Shown here one piece after another: positions 6,653 to 12,232 of a stretch of 12,232 bases of DNA. The DNA comes from an uncultured Spirochaetales bacterium (GTDB lineage Bacteria; Spirochaetota; Spirochaetia; Sphaerochaetales; Sphaerochaetaceae): NCBI GenBank assembly GCA_949292445.1, contig CASEZU010000074.1:1-12232 (forward strand), given 5' to 3'. Position 1 is the first letter of the stretch; every line of letters begins with the position of its first letter. Under the pieces are notes generated by a model. That model worked only from the letters and a program-made list of their open reading frames with translations, searched no databases and was not told where the DNA came from. The position numbers and the translations under genes were made by a program.

Positions 6653-8633
6653 CTATCCCATCCAGCAGCGACGGCTCTTTCTCGGCGCTTGTAGAGGCAT
6701 CCTTTGTCTGCCTTATCGAAAGCGACTGCAGCTCCTTGCCTGTCAGCTTCTGCCCTGCGGCATTGGGAGACTTGTAGACAGGGAAATCTGAGAATCTCGC
6801 CGTATCCTCCATGATCTTATAGCCATAGCCCGGCTTGAATTTCATCGAGATGATGGCTGATGGCCAGAGAGACATCTTCTTGACTTTCGCCTTCTCTCCG
6901 GAGACCACGGAGTACATCTTGTCCGTGGTGAACGCCGAGATATGGAAGCGTTTGATCTGATAGACGTTCTTGTCGCGGATCCTGTCGCGGTATATGACAG
7001 TGAAGACCTCCTTTGAAATGATCTCCTTGTCACCGTAGTTGATATAGAAGAGCCCCTCAGTGCCTATGAACACCTTATCCTGGACATTGACAACACGGTA
7101 CTCCCCGTTGGTCTTCATGTAGAAGACCTTGTCATACGGGCTCACCTTCAGCAGGGACTCGCCTGTCTTGCTGTTCGTTCCGAGGTATCCTGTCTCCTGA
7201 TCATAGCGGATATCCATATTGCGGACAGCGACCTGGCGCACATTCAGAGTCTGGAATGACGAGATCTCTGTCTTCCTTCTGAACGTATCCCTGTCCAGCA
7301 TCTCCTCGAGCTCAGTCAGGCAGTTCTCCGCATACTTCTTTATGTGGGAAAGGTTGTACTCTATCTTCTCCATGCCCGCATGTATCTCGGAAATCTCGGC
7401 CTTGTTCTTCTCGATGTCGAAGAGGCTTATGCGCCTGATTGGTATTTTCAGGAGCCGCTCGATGTCATCATCGCTGAGCATCTCGCCCCCGAGCTCTGCC
7501 TCGAACGGAACAAAGCCCTCCACGATGGTGGCCCTGACTGCCTCCGCGGTCTTCTCCGTCTCGATCCTCTTGTAGATCCTCTCCTCGATAAAGATACGCT
7601 CCAGGGTCCTCGCCCTGAGGCGCTCCAGAAGATGTTTCCTCTCATTCTCGAGCTCAGCCCTCAGGACCTCGACAAGATGCTTTGCATGGAAGCGGATCAT
7701 CTCCGTGATAGGAACGGCTTTCGGCAGGCCGTCCATGATCACGAGGGGATTCACCGATATCTTCTTCTCGCAGTCAGTGGCGGCATAGAGGACATCGACC
7801 ATATCCTCGGAATAGACATTGCGCTGCCAGCATATCTCTATCTGGGCTTTCTCCGCGGTATAGTCGCTGATAGATGCTATCTTCAGACGCCCGGTTGCAT
7901 TAGCCTTCTCGATTGAGGCGATCATGGCATCGCTTGTGACGCCATAGGGAAGCTCCTCGATGATGAGTTTCTTCGGGTCCGAAGCGTTCAGCCTTGCCCT
8001 TACAGCAACCTTCCCCATGCCGTCGTTGTACTCGGAGACATCCATTATTCCGCCGCCGGGGAAATCAGGGTATATCTCAAACTTCTCCCCTCTGAGCGCT
8101 TTCTTCTCCGCCTCAAGAACCTCAAAGAGGTTGTGCGGAAGGATGGTAGTGGACATTCCGACTGCGATTCCCATCGTTCCCTGTATCACGACAACGGGGA
8201 TCTTGGCTGGGAACACCACAGGTTCCTTGTTCCTTCCGTCGTAGGAATCCACATACTCCGTTATCTCAGGATTGTAGAGGACTTTCTTGGCAAACGGCTT
8301 CAGGCGGCACTCTATGTAGCGTCCGGCAGCAGCACCGTCTCCTGTGAGGAAGTTTCCGTAGTTTCCCTGCTTCTCGATGAAGAGCTCGGCATTGGCAAGA
8401 TTGACAAGCGCCTCATAGATCGAGGAATCACCGTGCGGATGGTACTTCATCGCCGATCCGACGACGTTGGCGACCTTCATGAAGCGCCCGTCATCCATTT
8501 CGAAAAGCGTATGCATGATGCGGCGCTGCACAGGCTTGAAACCGTCTATGAGATCAGGAATCGCCCTGTCCCTCACTACATATGATGCGTATTCAAGAAA
8601 GTAATTCCTGTAGAGTTTATCAGCCTGTGACAT
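6636..8633 (-). CDS. parC: DNA topoisomerase IV subunit A
   Basis: 665-aa catalytic subunit of the type IIA topoisomerase that decatenates daughter chromosomes and relaxes supercoils, acting as ParC2ParE2. The winged-helix region has GFKPVQRRIMHTLFEM at 31-46; the quinolone-determining segment reads KYHPHGDSSIYEAL at 63-76, with Ser at the GyrA-S83 position and Glu at the GyrA-D87 position, as in drug-sensitive ParC. The catalytic Tyr is Y106 (GRYIECR). A long coiled segment (~310-460) matches the family's C-gate arm. The C-terminal part is short, lacks the GyrA-box (QRRGGKG) and ends in an acidic tail, which fits ParC rather than GyrA. The protein is shorter than E. coli ParC, as in Bacteroidota/Spirochaetota-type enzymes. 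Its start overlaps the end of parE by 14 bp. Confidence 0.92.
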   Translation of the reverse strand: MSQADKLYRNYFLEYASYVVRDRAIPDLIDGFKPVQRRIMHTLFEMDDGRFMKVANVVGSAMKYHPHGDSSIYEALVNLANAELFIEKQGNYGNFLTGDGAAAGRYIECRLKPFAKKVLYNPEITEYVDSYDGRNKEPVVFPAKIPVVVIQGTMGIAVGMSTTILPHNLFEVLEAEKKALRGEKFEIYPDFPGGGIMDVSEYNDGMGKVAVRARLNASDPKKLIIEELPYGVTSDAMIASIEKANATGRLKIASISDYTAEKAQIEICWQRNVYSEDMVDVLYAATDCEKKISVNPLVIMDGLPKAVPITEMIRFHAKHLVEVLRAELENERKHLLERLRARTLERIFIEERIYKRIETEKTAEAVRATIVEGFVPFEAELGGEMLSDDDIERLLKIPIRRISLFDIEKNKAEISEIHAGMEKIEYNLSHIKKYAENCLTELEEMLDRDTFRRKTEISSFQTLNVRQVAVRNMDIRYDQETGYLGTNSKTGESLLKVSPYDKVFYMKTNGEYRVVNVQDKVFIGTEGLFYINYGDKEIISKEVFTVIYRDRIRDKNVYQIKRFHISAFTTDKMYSVVSGEKAKVKKMSLWPSAIISMKFKPGYGYKIMEDTARFSDFPVYKSPNAAGQKLTGKELQSLSIRQTKDASTSAEKEPSLLDGIDDEDK

Positions 8634-10425
8634 TCAGAAGATTCTCCATGATGAACTCCCTTCTCTGGGGCGTGTTGTCTCCCATATAGAACTCCATCTT
8701 GTCCCTGATATCCTTTATCGAGGTTATCGTGACAGGCAGGAGCTTTATATCCTCGCTTATGAAGCGTCTGAATTCCTTGGGGCTTATCTCTCCGAGACCT
8801 TTGAACCTGGTAACCTCTGCCCCCCTGATCCTCTTCATGGCCTCATCCCGCTCAGCCTCTGAGTAGCAGTATTCGGTCACCTGCTTGTTCCTGACGCGGA
8901 AAAGCGGTGTCTCGAGTATGAAGAGCTTTCCTGAAGTCACAACTTCCTCGAAATATGTGAGGAAGAATGTCATCAGAAGTATGCGGATATGGAATCCGTC
9001 AGTATCGGCATCGGTGGCGATGACCACCTTCGAATACCTTATATCATCAATACCGTTCTCGATTCCGAGCGCCACCATGATGTTGTAGAGCTCCTCATGC
9101 TTATAGAGCTCCGTACGCTTGTAGCCCTGGACATTGAACGGCTTTCCGCGGAGGGCGAACACAGCCTGCGTGTTCGCATCCCTTATGTTGGAAAGCGTTC
9201 CGGCAGCACTGTCGCCCTCTGTGAGGAAGATCATCGACTCCTCTGCCTCCTTGCGGTGGGCTGCGGGGGCATTGTTTATGTGGTAACGGCAGTCGCGGAG
9301 CTTGGGTATATGGACAGCAGTCTTCTTTGCCCTCTCCTTGGAGTTGTTCCTTACCTCCTGCTCCTCCTTGTGCACCTTCTCGTTGGTGGATACCTTATCC
9401 TGAAGTCCCTGGGCCTTTGCCTTGTCCTTCATCAGGGCATCCATCACGGCTTCCTTGACCTCATTCACGATCCAGGTGCGCACCTCTGTCGAACCGAGCT
9501 TGTTCTTTGTCTGGCTCTCAAAGACAGGGTTCTGCATCTTGATGGCGACTGCGGCGACGATGCCGTCCCTTATCTCCGGCGCCTGCCAGCTCTTTCTGTA
9601 GAACTCATTGATTCCTTTCAGCACGCCTTCCTTGAATGCCGCGAGATGAGTGCCTCCGTCTGCGGTATTCTGGCCATTGACGTATGAGAAATAGTTCTCT
9701 CCATAGCCTGACGTATGAGTGAAGGCGAACTCAAGGTGCTCATTGCGGAAATGAATGGCAGGATAGAGGCCATCATCTCCTATCACTTTTGAGAGAAGGT
9801 CGAGAAGACCGTTTCTGCTCCTGAGTATTTTCTTGTTGTACTCTATCGTAAGGCCGGTGTTGAGGTATGCATAGCTCCAGAGCCTGTCCATGATGAAATC
9901 ATCATTAAACTGGTAATCTGTGAAGATGGTGTTGTCCGGGGTGAATGACACGAGTGTTCCATCCGGCTCTGCGGTGGATCCCTCATTCTTCTTTTTGAGC
10001 TTTCCCTTCTTAAACCAGGCCTCGACGAACTTCCCTTCCCTGAAGGACTTCACATAGAACTCGGATGAAAGGGCGTTGACGGCTTTTGTTCCGACTCCGT
10101 TGAGACCGACGGAAAACTGGAATGCCTCGTTATCATATTTGGCGCCGGTGTTTATGACGGAAACACATTCGACAACCTTGCCAAGCGGAATGCCTCTTCC
10201 GTAATCACGGACTGTGACTGAGCCGTTGAGCACAGTGACCTCAATTTGGGAACCATGCTTCATGATGAACTCATCGATGGAGTTGTCAACGACCTCTTTC
10301 AGGAGGATATAAATGCCGTCATCCGGATGGGAACCGTTTCCCAGCCGTCCGATGTACATTCCCGGCCTGAGCCTTATATGTTCAAGGGAAGACAGCGATT
10401 TGATATTTTTCTCATCATACGCCAT
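8620..10425 (-). CDS. parE: DNA topoisomerase IV subunit B
   Basis: 601-aa ATPase subunit partnering ParC. The GHKL ATP-binding region shows EVVDNSIDEF (44-53), DYGRGIP (74-80) and GLNGVGTKAVNAL (107-119); the transducer has the QTK loop at 305-307. The TOPRIM domain carries EGDSAAG (403-409, catalytic E403) and DADTDG (472-477), the Mg2+-binding acidic set. Length is close to other ParE proteins and lacks the GyrB insertion. First gene of parE-parC-pseudouridine synthase. The ATG at 10425-10423 has no Shine-Dalgarno; a TATACT hexamer sits 7 nt upstream, suggesting a leaderless or near-leaderless mRNA. GyrB is the main alternative, but the adjacent GyrA-box-free partner favours topoisomerase IV. 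Confidence 0.92.
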   Translation of the reverse strand: MAYDEKNIKSLSSLEHIRLRPGMYIGRLGNGSHPDDGIYILLKEVVDNSIDEFIMKHGSQIEVTVLNGSVTVRDYGRGIPLGKVVECVSVINTGAKYDNEAFQFSVGLNGVGTKAVNALSSEFYVKSFREGKFVEAWFKKGKLKKKNEGSTAEPDGTLVSFTPDNTIFTDYQFNDDFIMDRLWSYAYLNTGLTIEYNKKILRSRNGLLDLLSKVIGDDGLYPAIHFRNEHLEFAFTHTSGYGENYFSYVNGQNTADGGTHLAAFKEGVLKGINEFYRKSWQAPEIRDGIVAAVAIKMQNPVFESQTKNKLGSTEVRTWIVNEVKEAVMDALMKDKAKAQGLQDKVSTNEKVHKEEQEVRNNSKERAKKTAVHIPKLRDCRYHINNAPAAHRKEAEESMIFLTEGDSAAGTLSNIRDANTQAVFALRGKPFNVQGYKRTELYKHEELYNIMVALGIENGIDDIRYSKVVIATDADTDGFHIRILLMTFFLTYFEEVVTSGKLFILETPLFRVRNKQVTEYCYSEAERDEAMKRIRGAEVTRFKGLGEISPKEFRRFISEDIKLLPVTITSIKDIRDKMEFYMGDNTPQRREFIMENLLNVTG

Positions 10426-10432
10426 ACATGTC

Positions 10433-10462
10433 AGTATAAAGCAGAATGTCGAGAATCTGCAA
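10433..10462 (-). promoter_or_regulatory. Putative parE operon promoter
   Basis: On the minus strand: TTGCAG (10462-10457; TTG conserved, 3 of 6), an 18-nt spacer and TATACT (10438-10433, 5 of 6). Only 7 nt separate the hexamer from the parE ATG, so initiation would fall at or next to the start codon. Confidence 0.5.
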
Positions 10463-10468
10463 TTGCAG
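10457..10468. repeat. 12-bp palindrome over the parE -35 region
   Basis: CTGCAATTGCAG is perfectly self-complementary and coincides with the putative -35 hexamer. It could be an operator for a dimeric repressor. In the rest of the 131-bp parE/Xre intergenic space (10426-10556) I see nothing else definable, and no clear terminator for the Xre gene. Confidence 0.45.
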
Positions 10469-10556
10469 TGAATATATGGCTTTCACAGGGAAAACGGATG
10501 CAAATTTCCGCCGCCTCCATGCAGCGCCATAAACATGATCAGGATTGCAGAAGAAA

Positions 10557-10934
10557 TTAAATCCCGAAAAACCTGCGCGGAGTCACATGGAAAATATGTC
10601 CCAGTTCCTTTGCTGTCCTGCGGCTTATAGGCCGTTTTCCATGTTCCATCAAGGATATTGCCTGCTTGCTTGTACCGAGCTTCTCGGCAAGTTCCGGCTG
10701 GGTCATTCCTGTGAGCTTTCTATAAAAACGCAGATTGCCGGCAGGTGTCTCGCTCTCCTTCATTTCCTTATAGAAATCCATTTCCGTCGGGTCAAAAAGT
10801 TCCTCCCTGTCATCATTAATCACGGAAATATCTGCACTCTTATACGTATTTTCCACAAAATCAAGGACATCTTTCGGAATCTTGCCCTCTATCCGGAATC
10901 CCTCAGTATGGGGCTGATTCACGACTACCAGCAT
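10557..10934 (-). CDS. Xre-type HTH regulator, antitoxin-like
   Basis: 125-aa DNA-binding protein. The N-terminal half (1-60) has the block VVNQPHTEGFRIEGKIPKDVLDFV and an acidic linker (NDDREELFDPTEMDFYKEMKE). The C-terminal half (66-122) is an HTH of the Xre/Cro type: helix 2 TQPELAEKLG (78-87) and recognition helix SKQAISLMEHG (89-99). This build resembles stand-alone regulators seen in spirochaetes and clostridia and is reminiscent of HigA/MqsA-like antitoxins, but there is no toxin-like small ORF next to it. The start is supported by GAGGTG 4 nt before the ATG, with an A+T-rich TATATT upstream (10953-10948) as a possible -10. It probably represses its own promoter; other targets are unknown. 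The adjoining insertion sequence marks the area as mobile-element affected. Confidence 0.8.
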   Translation of the reverse strand: MLVVVNQPHTEGFRIEGKIPKDVLDFVENTYKSADISVINDDREELFDPTEMDFYKEMKESETPAGNLRFYRKLTGMTQPELAEKLGTSKQAISLMEHGKRPISRRTAKELGHIFHVTPRRFFGI

Positions 10935-10977
10935 AATACACCTCTATAATATATTCTCCATTCTGACATTCCCAGCA

Positions 10978-10995
10978 AGCTACCCAGTGATAGCT
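10978..10995. repeat. Short inverted repeat upstream of the Xre gene
   Basis: AGCTA (10978-10982) and TAGCT (10991-10995) flank an 8-nt centre, just upstream of the weak -35-like TTGCTG of the Xre gene. A short operator is possible, but 5-bp arms can arise by chance. Confidence 0.2.
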
Positions 10996-11019
10996 AAGAT
11001 GGCAATGATACTTCCTCTT

Positions 11020-11035
11020 TTTCAGCCGGCTGAAA
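11020..11035. repeat. 16-bp perfect palindrome beside the IS end
   Basis: TTTCAGCCGGCTGAAA is perfectly self-complementary and ends 4 bp before the insertion-sequence left end, followed by TTTT. It could be an operator, a short hairpin, or part of the IS target. Its outer bases overlap the putative 8-bp target-site copy (11032-11039). Confidence 0.5.
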
Positions 11036-11076
11036 TTTTGGTTCTTCACGGAAAGTTGGGGGATGAGGAATAGAGA

Positions 11077-11106
11077 TTGAAAAGAAGAGCATGTGAGTTC
11101 TAAAGT
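11077..11106 (+). promoter_or_regulatory. Putative transposase promoter
   Basis: TTGAAA (11077-11082, 5 of 6) and TAAAGT (11101-11106, 4 of 6) with an 18-nt spacer, inside the IS. Initiation near 11113 would leave the left arm of the fold-back repeat out of the element's own mRNA. AAAGGA (11126-11131), 8 nt before the ATG, is the Shine-Dalgarno. Confidence 0.45.
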
Positions 11107-11147
11107 TTAGTTACCACACAAAAACAAAGGAACGAACACATGCTCTT
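11085..11147 (+). repeat. Inverted repeat masking the transposase start codon
   Basis: AAGAGCATGTG (11085-11095) is exactly complementary to CACATGCTCTT (11137-11147), and TTC (11098-11100) can pair with GAA (11134-11136) after a 2-nt bulge. The right arm contains the ATG at 11140-11142, and the 33-nt loop holds the putative -10 element and Shine-Dalgarno. Confidence 0.65.
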
Positions 11148-12232
11148 TGAACAAGTTATAGCAAACAACCCATCTCTTCAACCATATGAATACATCAGTA
11201 CTGAAATAGCAGAAGACGGGAATCGCCTGGTGTTCCAGCTGGAAAGCAGACAGGACACAACGGAAGAGCGATGCCTATATTGTGGAGGTCTTGTTCATAT
11301 CTGCGGCAGCTGCAGCATGAGGCTCAGGGACATGCCGCTCTATTCCGGGACGAGACAGGACATAGAGATAACCTACCATCGATACAGATGCCAGAACTGC
11401 GCAAGGAGCTTCTGCGAGGAGATACCATTCAAGTGTCATGAGACGAGGATAACGGAGCGTGCTGCCTCATGGATAAGCGCTTTCTTGCGCCTCAATATAC
11501 CGATCTCCACCGTCCAGAGGATCACAGGGGTTCACTGGGATACGATAAAGCGGATACAGAAGGAGATCATGGATGAGGCGATTGCGGACAGGCGGCGCAG
11601 GCTCCTGATGGAAGAATACAGGCCGAAGTACCTTGCAGTGGATGAGTTCGCCATACACAAGGGGCACAGGTATGCCACCTGTGTTATGGATCTCGACACA
11701 GGTGATGTGCTGTGGGTAGGGAAAGGAAGGACGAAGGCCGACTTCGCCATCTTCTTCCAGGAGATGGACATGGATTGCCTCTCAGAAGTCGAAGCCGTGA
11801 CTATGGACATGAATGCCTCATACAATGCGCTGGTGAGCGAGCATATGCCATGGGCGGAGATAGTCTATGACAGGTACCATATGCAGGCGCAGTTCGGGAA
11901 GGATGTTCTTGGAGCCGTGAGGCTTGATGAGGCTCGCAAGCACAGCGCCATGGCAAAGCAGCTGAAGGAAGACGGCTGTCCTAAGGCTGCGATAAAGGAG
12001 GAGAAGCGTCTTTACTCAGAATTGAAGCGTGCCAGATGGATCCTCCTTGCAGGGGAAGACAGACTGTCGGATGAGGATGCCTCCGCCCTGAGGAGGATAC
12101 TTGATGACCATGCCGATCTTGCCCTGTGCCATGCGATGAATGAAGAGATGTCCAGGCTCTTCGATCTCCGGGATGGGGACGAAGCCAGGAAGGGATGGAT
12201 CGCTTGGTTCGAAGGAGCCAAGGCTAGCGGCA
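11140..12232 (+). CDS. ISL3-family transposase, 3' end outside the window
   Basis: 364 codons are visible and the frame is open at the window edge. The N-terminus has a zinc-ribbon with CLYC (45-48) and CQNC (84-87), the ISL3 DNA-binding module, followed by a helix-turn-helix (about 104-142, with STVQRITGVHWDTIKRIQ). The DDE-type catalytic core starts with AVDEFAIHKGHRY (166-178, D168) and continues with MDMNASYNALV (222-232, D223) and YDRYHM (243-248), all standard ISL3 motifs. The catalytic Glu is expected just beyond the window. It catalyses cut-and-paste or copy transposition of the element. No frameshift or stop is visible, so the copy may be intact. Start at 11140 is supported by AAAGGA 8 nt upstream. 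Codon use resembles the host genes, suggesting long residence or a related donor. Confidence 0.92.
   Translation, partial: MLFEQVIANNPSLQPYEYISTEIAEDGNRLVFQLESRQDTTEERCLYCGGLVHICGSCSMRLRDMPLYSGTRQDIEITYHRYRCQNCARSFCEEIPFKCHETRITERAASWISAFLRLNIPISTVQRITGVHWDTIKRIQKEIMDEAIADRRRRLLMEEYRPKYLAVDEFAIHKGHRYATCVMDLDTGDVLWVGKGRTKADFAIFFQEMDMDCLSEVEAVTMDMNASYNALVSEHMPWAEIVYDRYHMQAQFGKDVLGAVRLDEARKHSAMAKQLKEDGCPKAAIKEEKRLYSELKRARWILLAGEDRLSDEDASALRRILDDHADLALCHAMNEEMSRLFDLRDGDEARKGWIAWFEGAKASG

Larger units (their letters stand above)
11040..12232 (+). mobile_element. ISL3-family insertion sequence, left part
   Basis: A transposase gene with ISL3 hallmarks is preceded by about 100 bp of non-coding DNA that begins GGTTCTTCACGGAAAG at 11040, typical in style for ISL3-family left terminal repeats (GG(T/C)TCTT...). 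GAAATTTT at 11032-11039 is the candidate 8-bp target duplication. The element runs off the right edge of the window, so neither the right repeat nor the second target copy can be seen; the left boundary is an inference. Confidence 0.7.

Noticed and set aside
7344..7916. 190-codon open frame antisense to parC
   Set aside because: Fully within parC, no plausible Shine-Dalgarno or domain; a shadow of the real gene.
8989..9687. Long 232-codon open frame antisense to parE
   Set aside because: It lies wholly inside a strongly conserved parE sequence on the other strand and its leucine-rich translation matches no family I know; it is a codon-bias shadow.
6636..10425. The ParE/ParC pair as DNA gyrase
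   Set aside because: The A subunit is only 665 aa with no visible GyrA-box, and the quinolone-region Glu is ParC-like; topoisomerase IV fits better.
11532..11825. 97-codon open frame antisense to the transposase
   Set aside because: It covers the zinc-ribbon/DDE coding region and is explained by the transposase codons.
1..12232. CRISPR array, tRNA, rRNA or tandem repeats
   Set aside because: I saw no regularly spaced repeats and no recognisable tRNA or rRNA sequence on either strand.

Overview
The window comes from an anaerobic, fermentative-looking bacterium of intermediate G+C, with heavy use of AGG (Arg) and ATA (Ile) codons. The short Bacteroidota/Spirochaetota-type topoisomerase IV pair, the receiver/PPDK-like fusion protein and the 'PHTE...IEG.IP' helix-turn-helix protein together suggest a gut-associated Spirochaetota (Sphaerochaeta/Treponema relatives). 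That placement rests on remembered family resemblance, not on a search.

Layout. (1) 22-1406, minus strand: NADP-type glutamate dehydrogenase gdhA with its own hairpin terminator. (2) 1407-1620: divergent promoter region. (3) 1621-5929, plus strand: a small two-TM membrane protein overlaps (TGATG) a 972-aa protein with two receiver-like domains and a PPDK-type ATP-grasp domain, followed 2 bp later by an iron-dependent alcohol dehydrogenase. (4) 5930-5953: short convergent junction, part of a 10-bp inverted repeat (5936-5970) that runs into the 3' end of the next gene. (5) 10425-5954, minus strand: parE-parC-RluA-type pseudouridine synthase, each overlapping the next by 14-17 bp. (6) 10934-10557, minus strand: a solitary antitoxin-like Xre regulator. 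(7) 11040-12232: left end and truncated transposase of an ISL3-family insertion sequence.

How it fits together. GdhA and the alcohol dehydrogenase are central nitrogen and fermentation enzymes. The receiver/PPDK-like protein between them looks regulatory: it keeps the nucleotide-binding half of PEP synthase/PPDK and a receiver with a complete Asp/Thr/Lys set, but has no swivelling phospho-histidine domain. The topoisomerase IV operon is ordinary housekeeping apart from the co-transcribed pseudouridine synthase.

Most notable points: the receiver/PPDK-like fusion protein and its tight coupling to a membrane peptide; two genes (the membrane peptide and parE) whose -10-like TATACT hexamer lies 6-7 nt before the ATG with no Shine-Dalgarno, suggesting leaderless mRNAs; an inverted repeat in the insertion sequence that would mask the transposase start codon only in read-through transcripts; and a 12-bp palindrome over the parE -35 region. 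I saw no CRISPR array, tRNA or rRNA, and no gene-free stretch over 300 bases.
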